From positions 211,337-275,336 of the forward strand of contig CABIXN010000004.1 in NCBI GenBank assembly GCA_902362715.1: 64,000 nucleotides of DNA, given 5' to 3'. The stretch comes from Lachnospiraceae bacterium (GTDB lineage Bacteria > Bacillota > Clostridia > Lachnospirales > Lachnospiraceae). Shown one piece after another: positions 52,538 to 61,181 of the stretch (positions are counted from its first letter, which is position 1; every line of letters begins with the position of its first letter). The notes below the pieces were generated by a model. The model had not been told where the DNA came from. It saw only the letters and a program-made list of their open reading frames with translations, and did not search any database. The translations under genes were made by a program, and so were the position numbers.

Positions 52538-53175
52538 TATCGCTCACGTCCTTTCTTTTTCGCTTGTCGTTTTTGCTCCGATATGGCTTTTTCCCTTGCC
52601 TGCCAATATTCGGGGTGGTGAATTTGCACGCTGCTATTGATAACAGCCTCATACGCACCGGGGGCAAAGCGCCCGTTCACCGGAGCCTGGATCATCTTTT
52701 TATCCATCAGCTCCCGGAGAGCCACCTGCGCGTCATTATCTTCCTCAAAGCAAAGATAACCGCTCGCTATAAAACCGCAGCCCATCGCTTCTTTTCGGAA
52801 TACCTTTTCCGCCAGCTCCCGCCGCACCATAACGCCGCCATGCCCTGGGGTAGAAACGGAATAAACGCCGGGGCAGAGCGTTTCGCACTCCTGGACTTTG
52901 CCCCATGGGGAATAGGGCGGGGCCTCCGGCGCAATGGTGTTTTGCCGCTGTTCCTCCAGGCACTGCACCTCCTCCTGCGCCCGCGCCACCAAATCCTTCT
53001 GCGCGGAAAACAGGTCGCTGAAATAGTGGCCCCAATCGTAGTCCGTCCGGTTACTACATTTCCAGGTGACAAACTGCTGGGGCGCTGTCAAATGAACACC
53101 CAAGACAAATTCGCTGTCGCCCACATGACAGGAATCCGTAATGATATATCCGGCGTTTTCTCTGTAATCCATCAT
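52537..53175 (-). CDS. DUF7007-like ICE protein
   Basis: This 212-residue protein has a central CPGVYSVSTPGHGGVMVRRE motif, characteristic of the DUF7007 family of mobile elements, and a basic C-terminus (KAISEQKRQAKKKGRER). The N-terminus is globular and soluble. AAAGGAG precedes the ATG, which overlaps the stop of the upstream gene (ATGA). Function unknown; the motif suggests a conserved binding or catalytic pocket. Confidence 0.65.
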   Translation of the reverse strand: MMDYRENAGYIITDSCHVGDSEFVLGVHLTAPQQFVTWKCSNRTDYDWGHYFSDLFSAQKDLVARAQEEVQCLEEQRQNTIAPEAPPYSPWGKVQECETLCPGVYSVSTPGHGGVMVRRELAEKVFRKEAMGCGFIASGYLCFEEDNDAQVALRELMDKKMIQAPVNGRFAPGAYEAVINSSVQIHHPEYWQAREKAISEQKRQAKKKGRER

Positions 53176-53795
53176 CGCTCACGCTCCTTTGCGGTTTTCT
53201 TTTTGGCCTGTTCCTGCTGAATCGCAGTAAGGCCATGCTTGGCCCAGCCGGGAAGGTCCTCCGGCTGTATCGTTCCCAGCACGTCCATGCGCTCATAGCG
53301 GCTTTCTTTTCCAGTATAAAGGTCAACGCAGTAACAGGCTGACCCCCTGCTGTGCGGGGAAGCCCCAAAGCCTCCCATACAGAGCTTGAGCTGGCGAGTG
53401 GCCCTGCGGTATTCCCGGCGCAGCACCTCCGGCTTTATCACCACGATTTTCCCGTGCAGATCATCCTCATAGGAAATGGGGATGCAGCCCTCCGCTGTAA
53501 TGGGGCGGTCGTCTATGCCCTGTATGCGGGGCTTATTGAGTTCTATGTGGGTTTTCTGCGCTTGCTCGGCAACCCGCTGGCCGAACAGCTCCACAATCTC
53601 CGGGAAATCATCACTGGCCATCACTTCGCTGTATTCTGCAAATAAGGCGTTTTGCCGACAAAAGGCGCACATATACTTCATGCCGGTTTCATCCTGCGGA
53701 TTTTCCCCCAGGACAACCTCGCGGTCGCCAATCTGCACCGCCTGGATAATCTCATAATCACCGGCCATGCGTTTTTCTGTGGAATCATCGTTCAT
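53172..53795 (-). CDS. Hypothetical ICE protein, 207 residues
   Basis: No family recognised with confidence. A paired-cysteine segment (MKYMCAFCRQNALF) could bind a metal. Further on are GCIPISYEDDLHGKIVVIKPE and LCMGGFGASPHSRGSACYCVD, a second Cys-rich stretch. The C-terminus is basic. GGAGGCAGAGTG precedes the ATG, and both ends overlap neighbouring genes by 1-4 nt. Confidence 0.62.
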   Translation of the reverse strand: MNDDSTEKRMAGDYEIIQAVQIGDREVVLGENPQDETGMKYMCAFCRQNALFAEYSEVMASDDFPEIVELFGQRVAEQAQKTHIELNKPRIQGIDDRPITAEGCIPISYEDDLHGKIVVIKPEVLRREYRRATRQLKLCMGGFGASPHSRGSACYCVDLYTGKESRYERMDVLGTIQPEDLPGWAKHGLTAIQQEQAKKKTAKERER

Positions 53796-54034
53796 CACTC
53801 TGCCTCCAATTCCTGTTTAATAAATACTTTGATTTCCTTTACACTGGCAAAATCCCGTTCATCCCCGGTAAGGTAGCGCACCGTGTCCTGCCATTGAGAC
53901 AGCGGGTAGCTGTTCTCATCCATCCTGCACAGGTCCAAAAGGGCCGCCCGCCGCAGGATAGGCGAAAGATTTAAGTCGGAGATGAAACAGCCATGCCGAG
54001 CCGCCAGTATGTCCAGCAGGTGCAGTTCATTCAT
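53795..54034 (-). CDS. Hypothetical ICE protein, 79 residues
   Basis: A small acidic helical protein (MNELHLLDILAARHGCFISD, LSPILRRAALLDLCRMDEN, FASVKEIKVFIKQELEAE). No domain recognised. It overlaps both the helix-hairpin-helix gene upstream and the 207-residue gene downstream, so it belongs to the same coupled operon. Confidence 0.6.
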   Translation of the reverse strand: MNELHLLDILAARHGCFISDLNLSPILRRAALLDLCRMDENSYPLSQWQDTVRYLTGDERDFASVKEIKVFIKQELEAE

Positions 54035-54269
54035 GGCAACACCTGCTTTCTTCAGCTTCTTTCAGCAATTCCTCCACCAGCCTGCCGCTGCGGACTTTAT
54101 TCCGGTCTGCCAGCACCTTGTTCTGGACGCACAGCACCGCCCGGATGTTGGGAACGGTAATGCCGGGGACCTCCACCATCTCCTCCGGGGTGATGGTGAG
54201 AAGCTGCACCGGGGAGTAACCAGCCTGGGCAAAGATGCGGAACAGCCGTTGTTCAAATCGTTCTCTCAT
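54027..54269 (-). CDS. Helix-hairpin-helix-like small protein
   Basis: This 80-residue protein contains LLTITPEEMVEVPGITVPNI then RAVLCVQNKVLADRNKVRS, which looks like a helix-hairpin-helix DNA-binding motif (VPGIT hairpin), followed by a charged helix. It could bind DNA non-specifically. The ATG at 54269 has AAAGGAG upstream. It is the first gene after the terminator of the surface-protein unit. Confidence 0.65.
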   Translation of the reverse strand: MRERFEQRLFRIFAQAGYSPVQLLTITPEEMVEVPGITVPNIRAVLCVQNKVLADRNKVRSGRLVEELLKEAEESRCCHE

Positions 54270-54301
54270 CTGCAAAGCTCCTTTCTTTTTTGGTATGTAA
54301 A

Positions 54302-54327
54302 AGGGGCGGCCCCGCATGGCCGCCCCT
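54302..54327 (-). terminator. Terminator after the surface-protein unit
   Basis: Perfect 10-bp GC-rich arms (54302-54311 and 54318-54327) and TTTT on the minus strand, 6 nt after the stop of the 29-residue gene. Confidence 0.85.
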
Positions 54328-54333
54328 GGCTGG

Positions 54334-54423
54334 TTACTTCTTCCGGCTTCTGACTTTCAGGAAAATCAGGCCGCCGATGATGAATACCACCAGCGCAATG
54401 GCAATAATCGCTTTCAGTTCCAT
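54334..54423 (-). CDS. 29-residue single-helix membrane protein
   Basis: MELKAIIAIALVVFIIGGL then IFLKVRSRKK: one membrane helix and a basic tail. GGAGGAATGATTTT precedes the ATG, and it lies 35 nt downstream of the surface-protein gene, just before a terminator. Very small proteins like this are easily missed in annotation. Function unknown; it may help the adhesin or sortase in the membrane. Confidence 0.6.
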   Translation of the reverse strand: MELKAIIAIALVVFIIGGLIFLKVRSRKK

Positions 54424-54458
54424 AAAATCATTCCTCCTTACACAGATTCAAACCGCCG

Positions 54459-57400
54459 TTATTTTGCGGTATGGTTGTCCTTTTTGCGCTTGCCCACATA
54501 GGCCGCAACGCCCAGGGCGGCAGCGCCCATAGCGGATACGCCCATCAGGGCCGCCCACAGCCACGGCTTGCTGTCGTCACCAGTTTTCGGGGTGTCGCGC
54601 AGCTCATTGTGCATTTGCGCCACAGTGGTCTTATCCGCCAGAATCGTCACCTTTTTATCCGCAGGCAGCACATAGTTGGCGCTGGCCCCATCCGATACCT
54701 CGGACACGGTGTAATCGCCTACGCGCAGGCCCTCGATGAAGATTTCGCCGTTTTTATCCGTTTTGAAGGTCTGGTCGTAGCCGTTGGCCCCGGTCACGCG
54801 GAAGGAGAAGCCCTCCACCTTGCCGTCGCTGGACGTTTTTTCAATCCGCAGGGAGCCAGTCTGGGCCATGTTGGTGAAACCAATCCCGGCCTCGTTCTCT
54901 ACCTCGTAAATCTTGCCGTTCTCGGTGATCTCCACATAATAGGCGTTTTCATCCAGCAGGAAGCCCTCCGGCGCTTTGGTTTCCCTTACGAACACGCCGC
55001 CGTAGAGGATGTGGGACATCTCGTAAATGCCGGTGCTGGTTTCCTCCAGCTTGCCCAGCAGCTCGTCACCCTCGTCCAGCTCTTTGTTGCCGTTGGTATC
55101 GCGGTACACTTCAAATTCAGCGCCCGTCAATTTGTTATCGGGATAATCCTTATCCACCTTGGTGAGCCGCAGATCACCATACACACGCTCATTGGCAAGG
55201 GAAATCTCTACAACCTGTCCATCTTCCTCCACAGTAACGGGAATCACTTCATCGGAGAGGATGAACCCTTCCGGGCTTTCCAGTTCTTTCAGCACCCAAT
55301 CACCGTAAGGCACATTGGTGAAAGAAAAGCTGCCGTCGTCCGCTGAGGTAGTGGTGGCAAGGGCGTTTTCGGCGGTAAACTCGGTTTCATCGGACTTAAA
55401 CAGACCGATTACAGCCCCGCCCAGGCCCGTGCCGTTCTCATCGGTTTTGAGGCCCTTGATTTCGCCGCGGATCAGCTCGTTTGTGACAGCCTCGCCATCA
55501 TTAGCGGAAATCTCTACCACGGCAACAGAAGGCCCGCCGTACTCAAAGGTGAACGGGAAGGTTTCGCCATTCAGCAGGTAATGGCTGTCAGTGGAAAGCT
55601 CCTTCAGGTAGAAGCTGCCGAAAGGCAGGTCGGTGCTGCAAACGGCCTGGCCGTTCTCATTCACAGAAACGATCTCCAGAAGCCCGTCTGCCGGGATCAC
55701 GGAACCGTCTGCTGCGGTGATGTCCTCCTGGGCATAGAGGCCAAAGGTCACGGCGGAGATCTCGCCATTCATGCCAATGCCAAAGGTTTCATCCTGCTCC
55801 AGCACCTTGTCAAGCGTCACAAGGGCTTTCTGGCGCTGGTTGTAGAAGCTGGCAGAGGTTTCGGTGACTTCCACCTCCTGGCCTGCGTACACCAGCTCCA
55901 CGTTGGTGACGTTCTCGCCGGTATCCACCATGCCGTGAGGGAACTGGATTTCCTTCACCTGGAACTTGCCCAGGTAGAGGGGCTGGCTCTGGGCTGTCCC
56001 GTCCTCGCCGGTGGTGATGGTGTCCACTACCTCGCCCGCAGAGTAGCGCAGGGTGCCGTCCAGGGTGTAGACGTCCTCCAGGGCGGTGATTTCAAACACC
56101 GCACCGGGCAGGCCCTGCACCTCATACACCGGCTGGTAAACGCCCTCGTTTTCTGTCACAGAGGAAAATACCTCGCCGGTCTTGCTGACTTTGATGATTC
56201 CTTTCTGGGCCATGTTGGGCTTGGTGACTTCAATCACCGTCACGCCGCCTTCCACGCTGGAATTGTCCTCGGTCACATCAAAGTAAACCGGGGTGCTGTC
56301 CAGCACATAGCCGTAGGGGGCCTGTACTTCAACCAGGGAATATCCCGCGCCGTATTCCAGCTTTTCAGGCGTTACCAGATAGCCCTCGGAATTGGTGTAG
56401 AACGTATCAATGGTGGTCGGCGTCGGGTAAGTGAAGGTCATTTCCACCTTGCTGCCATCGGGACGGTAAATCTGGAACCCGGCCCCCGCATAGGGGATGG
56501 TGACGCCGGTTTCCGCGTCCACCTTGACCACCTTGATGAAGCTCTCAAAGTTGGCGTTGTTGATGAGATAACGGTAGGTCTGGCCGTCCTGAGCGATATA
56601 CACTTCAAAATCGTCCATCAGCTCGCGGCCTTCCCAGCCCTTGGTCTGACGGACGATATAGGTGCCGTAGGGCAGCTTCTTCGACTGTGCAAAGCCGTTC
56701 TCATCGCAGACGAGGACATCGCGCTCAGATTCCTTGGCATTTTCATAGCTGCCGGCTGATTTCAAAAACACCTGGAATTCCGCGCCGGATTCCGGGGTTT
56801 CTATCTGGGTTTCCCCGTCGTCGGTATGCTTGATTATGGCAATGTCGCCCTTGATGACCTGCTCCGTCACATCGTTGGCGGTGTCGTTCAGCTCAATCTC
56901 ATACAATTCCGGTTCCGCGCCTACCTTGTGGATAGAGGAATCCAGCAGGTAGCCCTCGCTGGGGTTGATTTCACGGATTGTCCAGTCCGAATCGCAGACG
57001 TAATATCCGGTGGTGAACTGGCCGTTCTCATCGGTGGTATAGCTGTCGATGAGTGTATCTCCCTTATACAACCCATAGGTTGCTCCGGCAAGAGAACCGT
57101 CGCCCTGGGGCGCGCCCGTTTCCACATCGCTCTTGGTGACAGTGACACGGAACTTTTTGAGGACATTGTTCACGCTCTTGTGGGTCACTTCATTCCACTC
57201 GATGGTGGCTGTCTGGGAATCCGGCACCACATAACGGATGGGGGTATCCACCTCCTCCAGTACATAGCCCGTGCCGATGAGCACGTTTTCAAAGCGCGCC
57301 ACACCGTTTCCGTCTGTCACCGCATACTCATCCACCGGCTGCCCGGAGAGGGATGTGCCGTACAGATGGAAGGTCATGCCCTCCACCAGCCCGTCCTCGC

Positions 57401-58688
57401 TGGTTTTCGTCACTTCCAGGCTGCCGCGTTTGAGCACGTTGCTAAAAGTCACGGTGGCGGTCTGGCCGCTGACGATGGTCACGCGCTGGCTTTCCTGGGG
57501 TTCGTATTTGTCAATCGACTGCTCGGTTACGGTATAAACGCCGGGATTGAGGTCGGAGATGTCGATCTCGCCCGCCTCATTGGTGGTCTTGGTGGCGCTG
57601 TATCCTTCGCCGGTAATGGTGAAGCTGATCCCGGCTACCTGTCCATCCTCGGAAGTCTTGACCAGCTTCATATTGCCGGTTTTTACTTCCAGGTTCAGAT
57701 AGCCCACCATATAATCGGACACGGTTTCCCCGTAGGTGGCAAAGTCCTGCTTGCCGCCGCCGATAATCCCATCCGTCCATACCACTACGCCGCTGCGCTG
57801 GGCGGAGATTTTTTCTGCTTTTACCGTTACAGAGCCTTTGATGGCCTGGCTGGAAGTGATGGTGAGCTGGTTTCCGTCCACAGAGAAGTTCAGGCCGGTA
57901 ATATTGCTGGTAAAGGTGTAATCTCCCAGCACGCCGTTGGTATCCGTGAGAGTGAGGGAATACTGCTGGCCGTCCCATTTCAGCTCGTAGGCCCCGGCGT
58001 CTGCGGTGCTGCTGAAAAAGCTGGGCAGCATGGTATGGCGTTTTACCGCGCTCTCAATAGCGGAATACTGGCTGAAGATCTCGCTGTAAAGGGGATTCTC
58101 CGGGCTGGTATATTCCGCGATATTGTTCTTGCCCTGGGCGTTGGCGTCCACATGGTTAAACTGGCTGTCGCGCTCGCCTACGACGGTTTCCCAGACAAGA
58201 AGCTGGGTGGCGATTGCCCCGGCCATCTTGCTGGCGTCCTCCGGGTCATCGGTCATCCATGAGGTGCTGGCGTTGCCCTGCCATCCATAGGTCATAATCC
58301 GCCCGATATATTCCTTGATGGTGTCCGGTGGGATAGTGGGGTTCAGATCGGACGGGTAATCATCCCAGAAATCCTCGCCCCGGCCAGTAAACTGGTCGCC
58401 GGAATGAACGCTGACGCCGGGTTCGATACAGTAGATGACTTTCCCGTTAAAGGAATCCTGCGTGTGGATGGTAAAACCGTTATTTTCGCCGGTAGACCAT
58501 CCGCCCAAGAAATTCATAGCGGAATGTCCCCAGCCTGCCTTGTTGGGGTCGCTGGCACGGGGGAACTCCACCATATACGTCGTCATGGTTTCCCCTGCGG
58601 CAAACGCTGTGGTTCCCGTCCCTGCGAATATGCCCAGGCACATGAGCATGGCCATGAACAGGGACAGGGGCTTTCTCAATGCTTTCAT
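54459..58688 (-). CDS. Sortase-anchored surface adhesin with thioester and Cna-B domains
   Basis: This 1409-residue secreted protein has a signal peptide at 1-30 (LSLFMAMLMCLGIFAG, AFA cleavage). A thioester-type domain follows, with C87 in YCIEPG and Q162 in TQLLVWE, the pair that forms an internal bond able to couple to host molecules. About eight to ten Cna-B/SpaA repeats come next (EVQAPYGYVLDSTPVYFDV and similar). The end has the sorting signal TPKTG at 1366, a membrane helix and KRKK. The class B sortase at 24995-25783 is the likely anchor enzyme. It may promote cell contact during mating or binding to host tissue; that is inferred. Confidence 0.92.
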   Translation of the reverse strand: MKALRKPLSLFMAMLMCLGIFAGTGTTAFAAGETMTTYMVEFPRASDPNKAGWGHSAMNFLGGWSTGENNGFTIHTQDSFNGKVIYCIEPGVSVHSGDQFTGRGEDFWDDYPSDLNPTIPPDTIKEYIGRIMTYGWQGNASTSWMTDDPEDASKMAGAIATQLLVWETVVGERDSQFNHVDANAQGKNNIAEYTSPENPLYSEIFSQYSAIESAVKRHTMLPSFFSSTADAGAYELKWDGQQYSLTLTDTNGVLGDYTFTSNITGLNFSVDGNQLTITSSQAIKGSVTVKAEKISAQRSGVVVWTDGIIGGGKQDFATYGETVSDYMVGYLNLEVKTGNMKLVKTSEDGQVAGISFTITGEGYSATKTTNEAGEIDISDLNPGVYTVTEQSIDKYEPQESQRVTIVSGQTATVTFSNVLKRGSLEVTKTSEDGLVEGMTFHLYGTSLSGQPVDEYAVTDGNGVARFENVLIGTGYVLEEVDTPIRYVVPDSQTATIEWNEVTHKSVNNVLKKFRVTVTKSDVETGAPQGDGSLAGATYGLYKGDTLIDSYTTDENGQFTTGYYVCDSDWTIREINPSEGYLLDSSIHKVGAEPELYEIELNDTANDVTEQVIKGDIAIIKHTDDGETQIETPESGAEFQVFLKSAGSYENAKESERDVLVCDENGFAQSKKLPYGTYIVRQTKGWEGRELMDDFEVYIAQDGQTYRYLINNANFESFIKVVKVDAETGVTIPYAGAGFQIYRPDGSKVEMTFTYPTPTTIDTFYTNSEGYLVTPEKLEYGAGYSLVEVQAPYGYVLDSTPVYFDVTEDNSSVEGGVTVIEVTKPNMAQKGIIKVSKTGEVFSSVTENEGVYQPVYEVQGLPGAVFEITALEDVYTLDGTLRYSAGEVVDTITTGEDGTAQSQPLYLGKFQVKEIQFPHGMVDTGENVTNVELVYAGQEVEVTETSASFYNQRQKALVTLDKVLEQDETFGIGMNGEISAVTFGLYAQEDITAADGSVIPADGLLEIVSVNENGQAVCSTDLPFGSFYLKELSTDSHYLLNGETFPFTFEYGGPSVAVVEISANDGEAVTNELIRGEIKGLKTDENGTGLGGAVIGLFKSDETEFTAENALATTTSADDGSFSFTNVPYGDWVLKELESPEGFILSDEVIPVTVEEDGQVVEISLANERVYGDLRLTKVDKDYPDNKLTGAEFEVYRDTNGNKELDEGDELLGKLEETSTGIYEMSHILYGGVFVRETKAPEGFLLDENAYYVEITENGKIYEVENEAGIGFTNMAQTGSLRIEKTSSDGKVEGFSFRVTGANGYDQTFKTDKNGEIFIEGLRVGDYTVSEVSDGASANYVLPADKKVTILADKTTVAQMHNELRDTPKTGDDSKPWLWAALMGVSAMGAAALGVAAYVGKRKKDNHTAK

Positions 58689-58971
58689 CGTGTTACCTCC
58701 TTGAAATGGCCGCAAAAAAGCACACCGTTTCCGATGTGCTGCGGCTTGTGTTGGTTACTGTCTAAAAAAGAGAGGCCCGCCCGGTTTTCCTCGCAGCCCG
58801 ATGTCTGCCTGTGGAAAAGAGGCCGGAGCTTTCTATATACATCCAGGCTCCCCAAATATCTTCTTTTTTTAGGCTGTTTAGGTTGTTTGGAAGGGGTGAG
58901 GTGTGGAGAGGGGGAACCGGCACAAGCTGCCGTTTCCCTGCAAATGGGCGCACTTCCCCCTTGTGAGTGGG

Positions 58972-59943
58972 CTATCTCTCTAAACTGCGCTGGCGTTTGC
59001 GGTAAAGTTCCAGCGCCTTGACAATGGTGTCCTCGATCTTCTGCGTGGGCGTCCCCGGCGCAAAAAACCGGCTGATTTTTTCTTTTGGGATTTTGAACTG
59101 TTCTTTTTGATTGGGCTTTTCCTCCTTCATAATGGAAACAAGGGCGTCTTTGGCCAGCCGTTCCCCTCCAGTCTTGGCTTCGGACATCTGTCGCATTTTG
59201 ATGGCTTGGGCGTGGGACGGGGTGCAGTCCATCTCGTCCATGATAGCGAACAAGTCGGCCTGTTCTTCTTTTCGCAGGTAGGACAGCTCCACCGCAGGGC
59301 GCATGGCAATCTGGAGCATTTCCTGGTCTTTAAGGACTGAGTTATCTACCAGCTCCAGAATTTCCGGGATAAGGTGGGTAAGGCGGATATACCTATAAAT
59401 CTGAGGTTGACTATCTCCGCTATCCCTGCTGATCTGCTGGGCTGCTGTAACGCCTTTTAACTTATTATCCAGTGGAGAAGAAGTTAAATCCGTCCGCTGA
59501 CCCTGTCGTTTTAATGCGTCCAGCTTCATTTTGTAGGCAAACGCCTTCTCCGAGGGCAGAATCTGCTCCCGCTGCAAGTTGGAGTCCACCATGATAATCG
59601 TGGCTTCATCATCGGTGAGCTGCCGCACAATACAGGGGATTTTCGCAAGCCCCGCTAAATCCGCCGCCTTTTTCCTGCGGTGTCCGGCCACCATTTCATA
59701 GCCGCCCTCCGGTTTGGGGCGCACCAGGGCAGGGACCAATACGCCGTACTGCTTCACGCTTTCCGTCATTTCCTGCATAGCTGCGTCCATCCGCACCTTA
59801 AACGGGTGGTTCGGGAAGTCGCTGATTTCCGTGGGCGAAAGATTGACAACTTTTTCAAGCCGTGCCTCAGCCCGCTCTTCCTCCGTGGAAAACAGGTCAT
59901 CGACTGAGGGAAGATTGAAGTTTAGCCCGTTGCTTTTCGCCAT
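58972..59943 (-). CDS. parB: ParB/Spo0J-like partition protein
   Basis: This 323-residue protein has the ParB box (EMVAGHRRKKAADLAGLAKIP) with the GHRR motif at about 93-96, a central helix-turn-helix region (TAAQQISRDSGDSQPQIYRY) and a C-terminal helical domain. The family is a DNA-binding CTPase that loads at parS. It should keep the excised circular ICE during cell division. The ATG at 59943 has AAGGAGG upstream and lies 47 nt inside the end of parA. The 283-bp gap to the adhesin start has only a short AGCACA/TGTGCT hairpin and no gene. Confidence 0.9.
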   Translation of the reverse strand: MAKSNGLNFNLPSVDDLFSTEEERAEARLEKVVNLSPTEISDFPNHPFKVRMDAAMQEMTESVKQYGVLVPALVRPKPEGGYEMVAGHRRKKAADLAGLAKIPCIVRQLTDDEATIIMVDSNLQREQILPSEKAFAYKMKLDALKRQGQRTDLTSSPLDNKLKGVTAAQQISRDSGDSQPQIYRYIRLTHLIPEILELVDNSVLKDQEMLQIAMRPAVELSYLRKEEQADLFAIMDEMDCTPSHAQAIKMRQMSEAKTGGERLAKDALVSIMKEEKPNQKEQFKIPKEKISRFFAPGTPTQKIEDTIVKALELYRKRQRSLER

Positions 59944-60745
59944 CCGCCAGCACCTCCTTTGAAAAATCCGCATAAGCCTGGGCCACCTTGCTCCCCTTGT
60001 CGTAGGCGTAAATACTCTTGCCTGCGGCGCTGATTTCTGCGGCTTTGATGGCTACGGGAATCTCGGAACGATAAATTTTCAACACGCTCCCGTAACTCTG
60101 CCGCAGTGTATCTGCTGTCTGTCTGGCAAGGTTTGTGCGCCCATCCACCAGAGTGAGCAGCACCCCGTCCACCTTCAGAGCCGGGTTGATCTGCCGTTTC
60201 ACCTTATTGATGGTTTTCATAAGCTGGGTCATGCCCTTGGCGGGGAGATAGTGGGCCTGCACCGGGATAATCACGCTGTCCGCCGCAGCCAGGGCGTTGA
60301 TCGTAATCATACCCAGGGACGGCATACAGTCAATGAGAACCACGTCATAGTGCTTCTTGGCTTCATTGACATAGGTCCGCAAAGTAAACTCCCGGCTCAT
60401 GGCGTTGACCAGGCTCATTTCCAGCGCGGACAGCTCAATGTTGGCGGGCATAAGGTCTACGCCCTCGCTGTGGTGCAAAATGCCCTCATCCGTGGTGAAT
60501 GGCTCATCCCGGATCACTTTTTCCATAACGGTGGCCAGGGTGGTGGGCAGGCTGTCTTGGTCTTGCCAGCCTAGGCAGGTGGTGAGGTCGCCCTGTGGGT
60601 CTGCGTCAATGAGCAGTACCTTTTTCCCCAGACGGGCTAAACCAATGCCCAGGTTCACCGTCGTGGTGGTTTTGCCTGTGCCGCCTTTCTGGTTGGCCAG
60701 CGCGATCACGCGGCCATCCCTGGGGCGGCTTCTTTGTTCCGGCAT
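59897..60745 (-). CDS. parA: ParA-family partition ATPase
   Basis: This 282-residue Walker-type ATPase has the deviant P-loop NQKGGTGKTTTTVN at the start, the switch motif LLIDADPQGD and a VLIDCMPSLGM segment. With ParB it would position the circular ICE. The ATG at 60745 has AGGAGG 8 nt upstream; another ATG two codons earlier is too close to that site. It is followed by parB with a 47-nt overlap, and preceded by a terminator of the small upstream gene. Confidence 0.93.
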   Translation of the reverse strand: MPEQRSRPRDGRVIALANQKGGTGKTTTTVNLGIGLARLGKKVLLIDADPQGDLTTCLGWQDQDSLPTTLATVMEKVIRDEPFTTDEGILHHSEGVDLMPANIELSALEMSLVNAMSREFTLRTYVNEAKKHYDVVLIDCMPSLGMITINALAAADSVIIPVQAHYLPAKGMTQLMKTINKVKRQINPALKVDGVLLTLVDGRTNLARQTADTLRQSYGSVLKIYRSEIPVAIKAAEISAAGKSIYAYDKGSKVAQAYADFSKEVLADGEKQRAKLQSSLSR

Positions 60746-60834
60746 TTTCATGTCCTCCTTCTTCTTAGATTTAGCCGCCCGTTGGCAAGACGGACGGCTA
60801 TGTATGAGAAAATCCGAAAGATGGACATGAAAAA

Positions 60835-60868
60835 AGCCGCTTACTCTTTCTGAAAAGAATAAGCGGCT
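60835..60868 (-). terminator. Terminator between the 54-residue gene and parA
   Basis: Arms 60835-60849 and 60853-60868 are nearly perfect over 15 bp, followed by six T residues on the minus strand. It is 22 nt after the stop of the small gene and 90 nt before parA. Confidence 0.85.
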
Positions 60869-60890
60869 CATCTGGCAGCGATATGTAATT

Positions 60891-61055
60891 TTACATCTTC
60901 TTCACCGGGGCGCACATGGCTTTGAGCAGAAGTTCATCCAGGCAGCCGGTGTCCCGGTTTTCACGGAGCATAGTATTGCGCAGGTGATTAAGGCTCTGGA
61001 TCACAATGCTGTTTTCGGCGGGGGTGAGGTATATCTTGAATTTCCGTTTTTTCAT
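60891..61055 (-). CDS. Small ICE protein, paralogous to the protein at 33037-33234
   Basis: This 54-residue basic protein (MKKRKFKIYLTPAENSIVIQ, LNHLRNTMLRENRDTG, LDELLLKAMCAPVKKM) shares the LRN-ML-E-RD-G and LLK-AP pattern with the small protein encoded before virD4. No known domain. AAGGAGG stands before the ATG, and a copy of the repeated promoter box lies 27 bp upstream. It is the first gene from the right end of the element. Confidence 0.72.
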   Translation of the reverse strand: MKKRKFKIYLTPAENSIVIQSLNHLRNTMLRENRDTGCLDELLLKAMCAPVKKM

Positions 61056-61081
61056 AGGGCGTTCCTCCTTTACGCTTTCAG

Positions 61082-61117
61082 TATATATGGAAGGAACACT
61101 GCGCCGCAAATGTGCGA
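61082..61117 (-). promoter_or_regulatory. Repeated ICE promoter box upstream of the 54-residue gene
   Basis: TCGCACATTTG (61107-61117 on the minus strand) is followed 19 nt later by TATATA (61082-61087). It is the copy nearest the right end of the element. Confidence 0.6.
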
Positions 61118-61181
61118 GAGTTCATCCACTTGAAACACAGCAGCGGCAACTCAGAAGGACAAGATAAACTGGATTCGGTTT

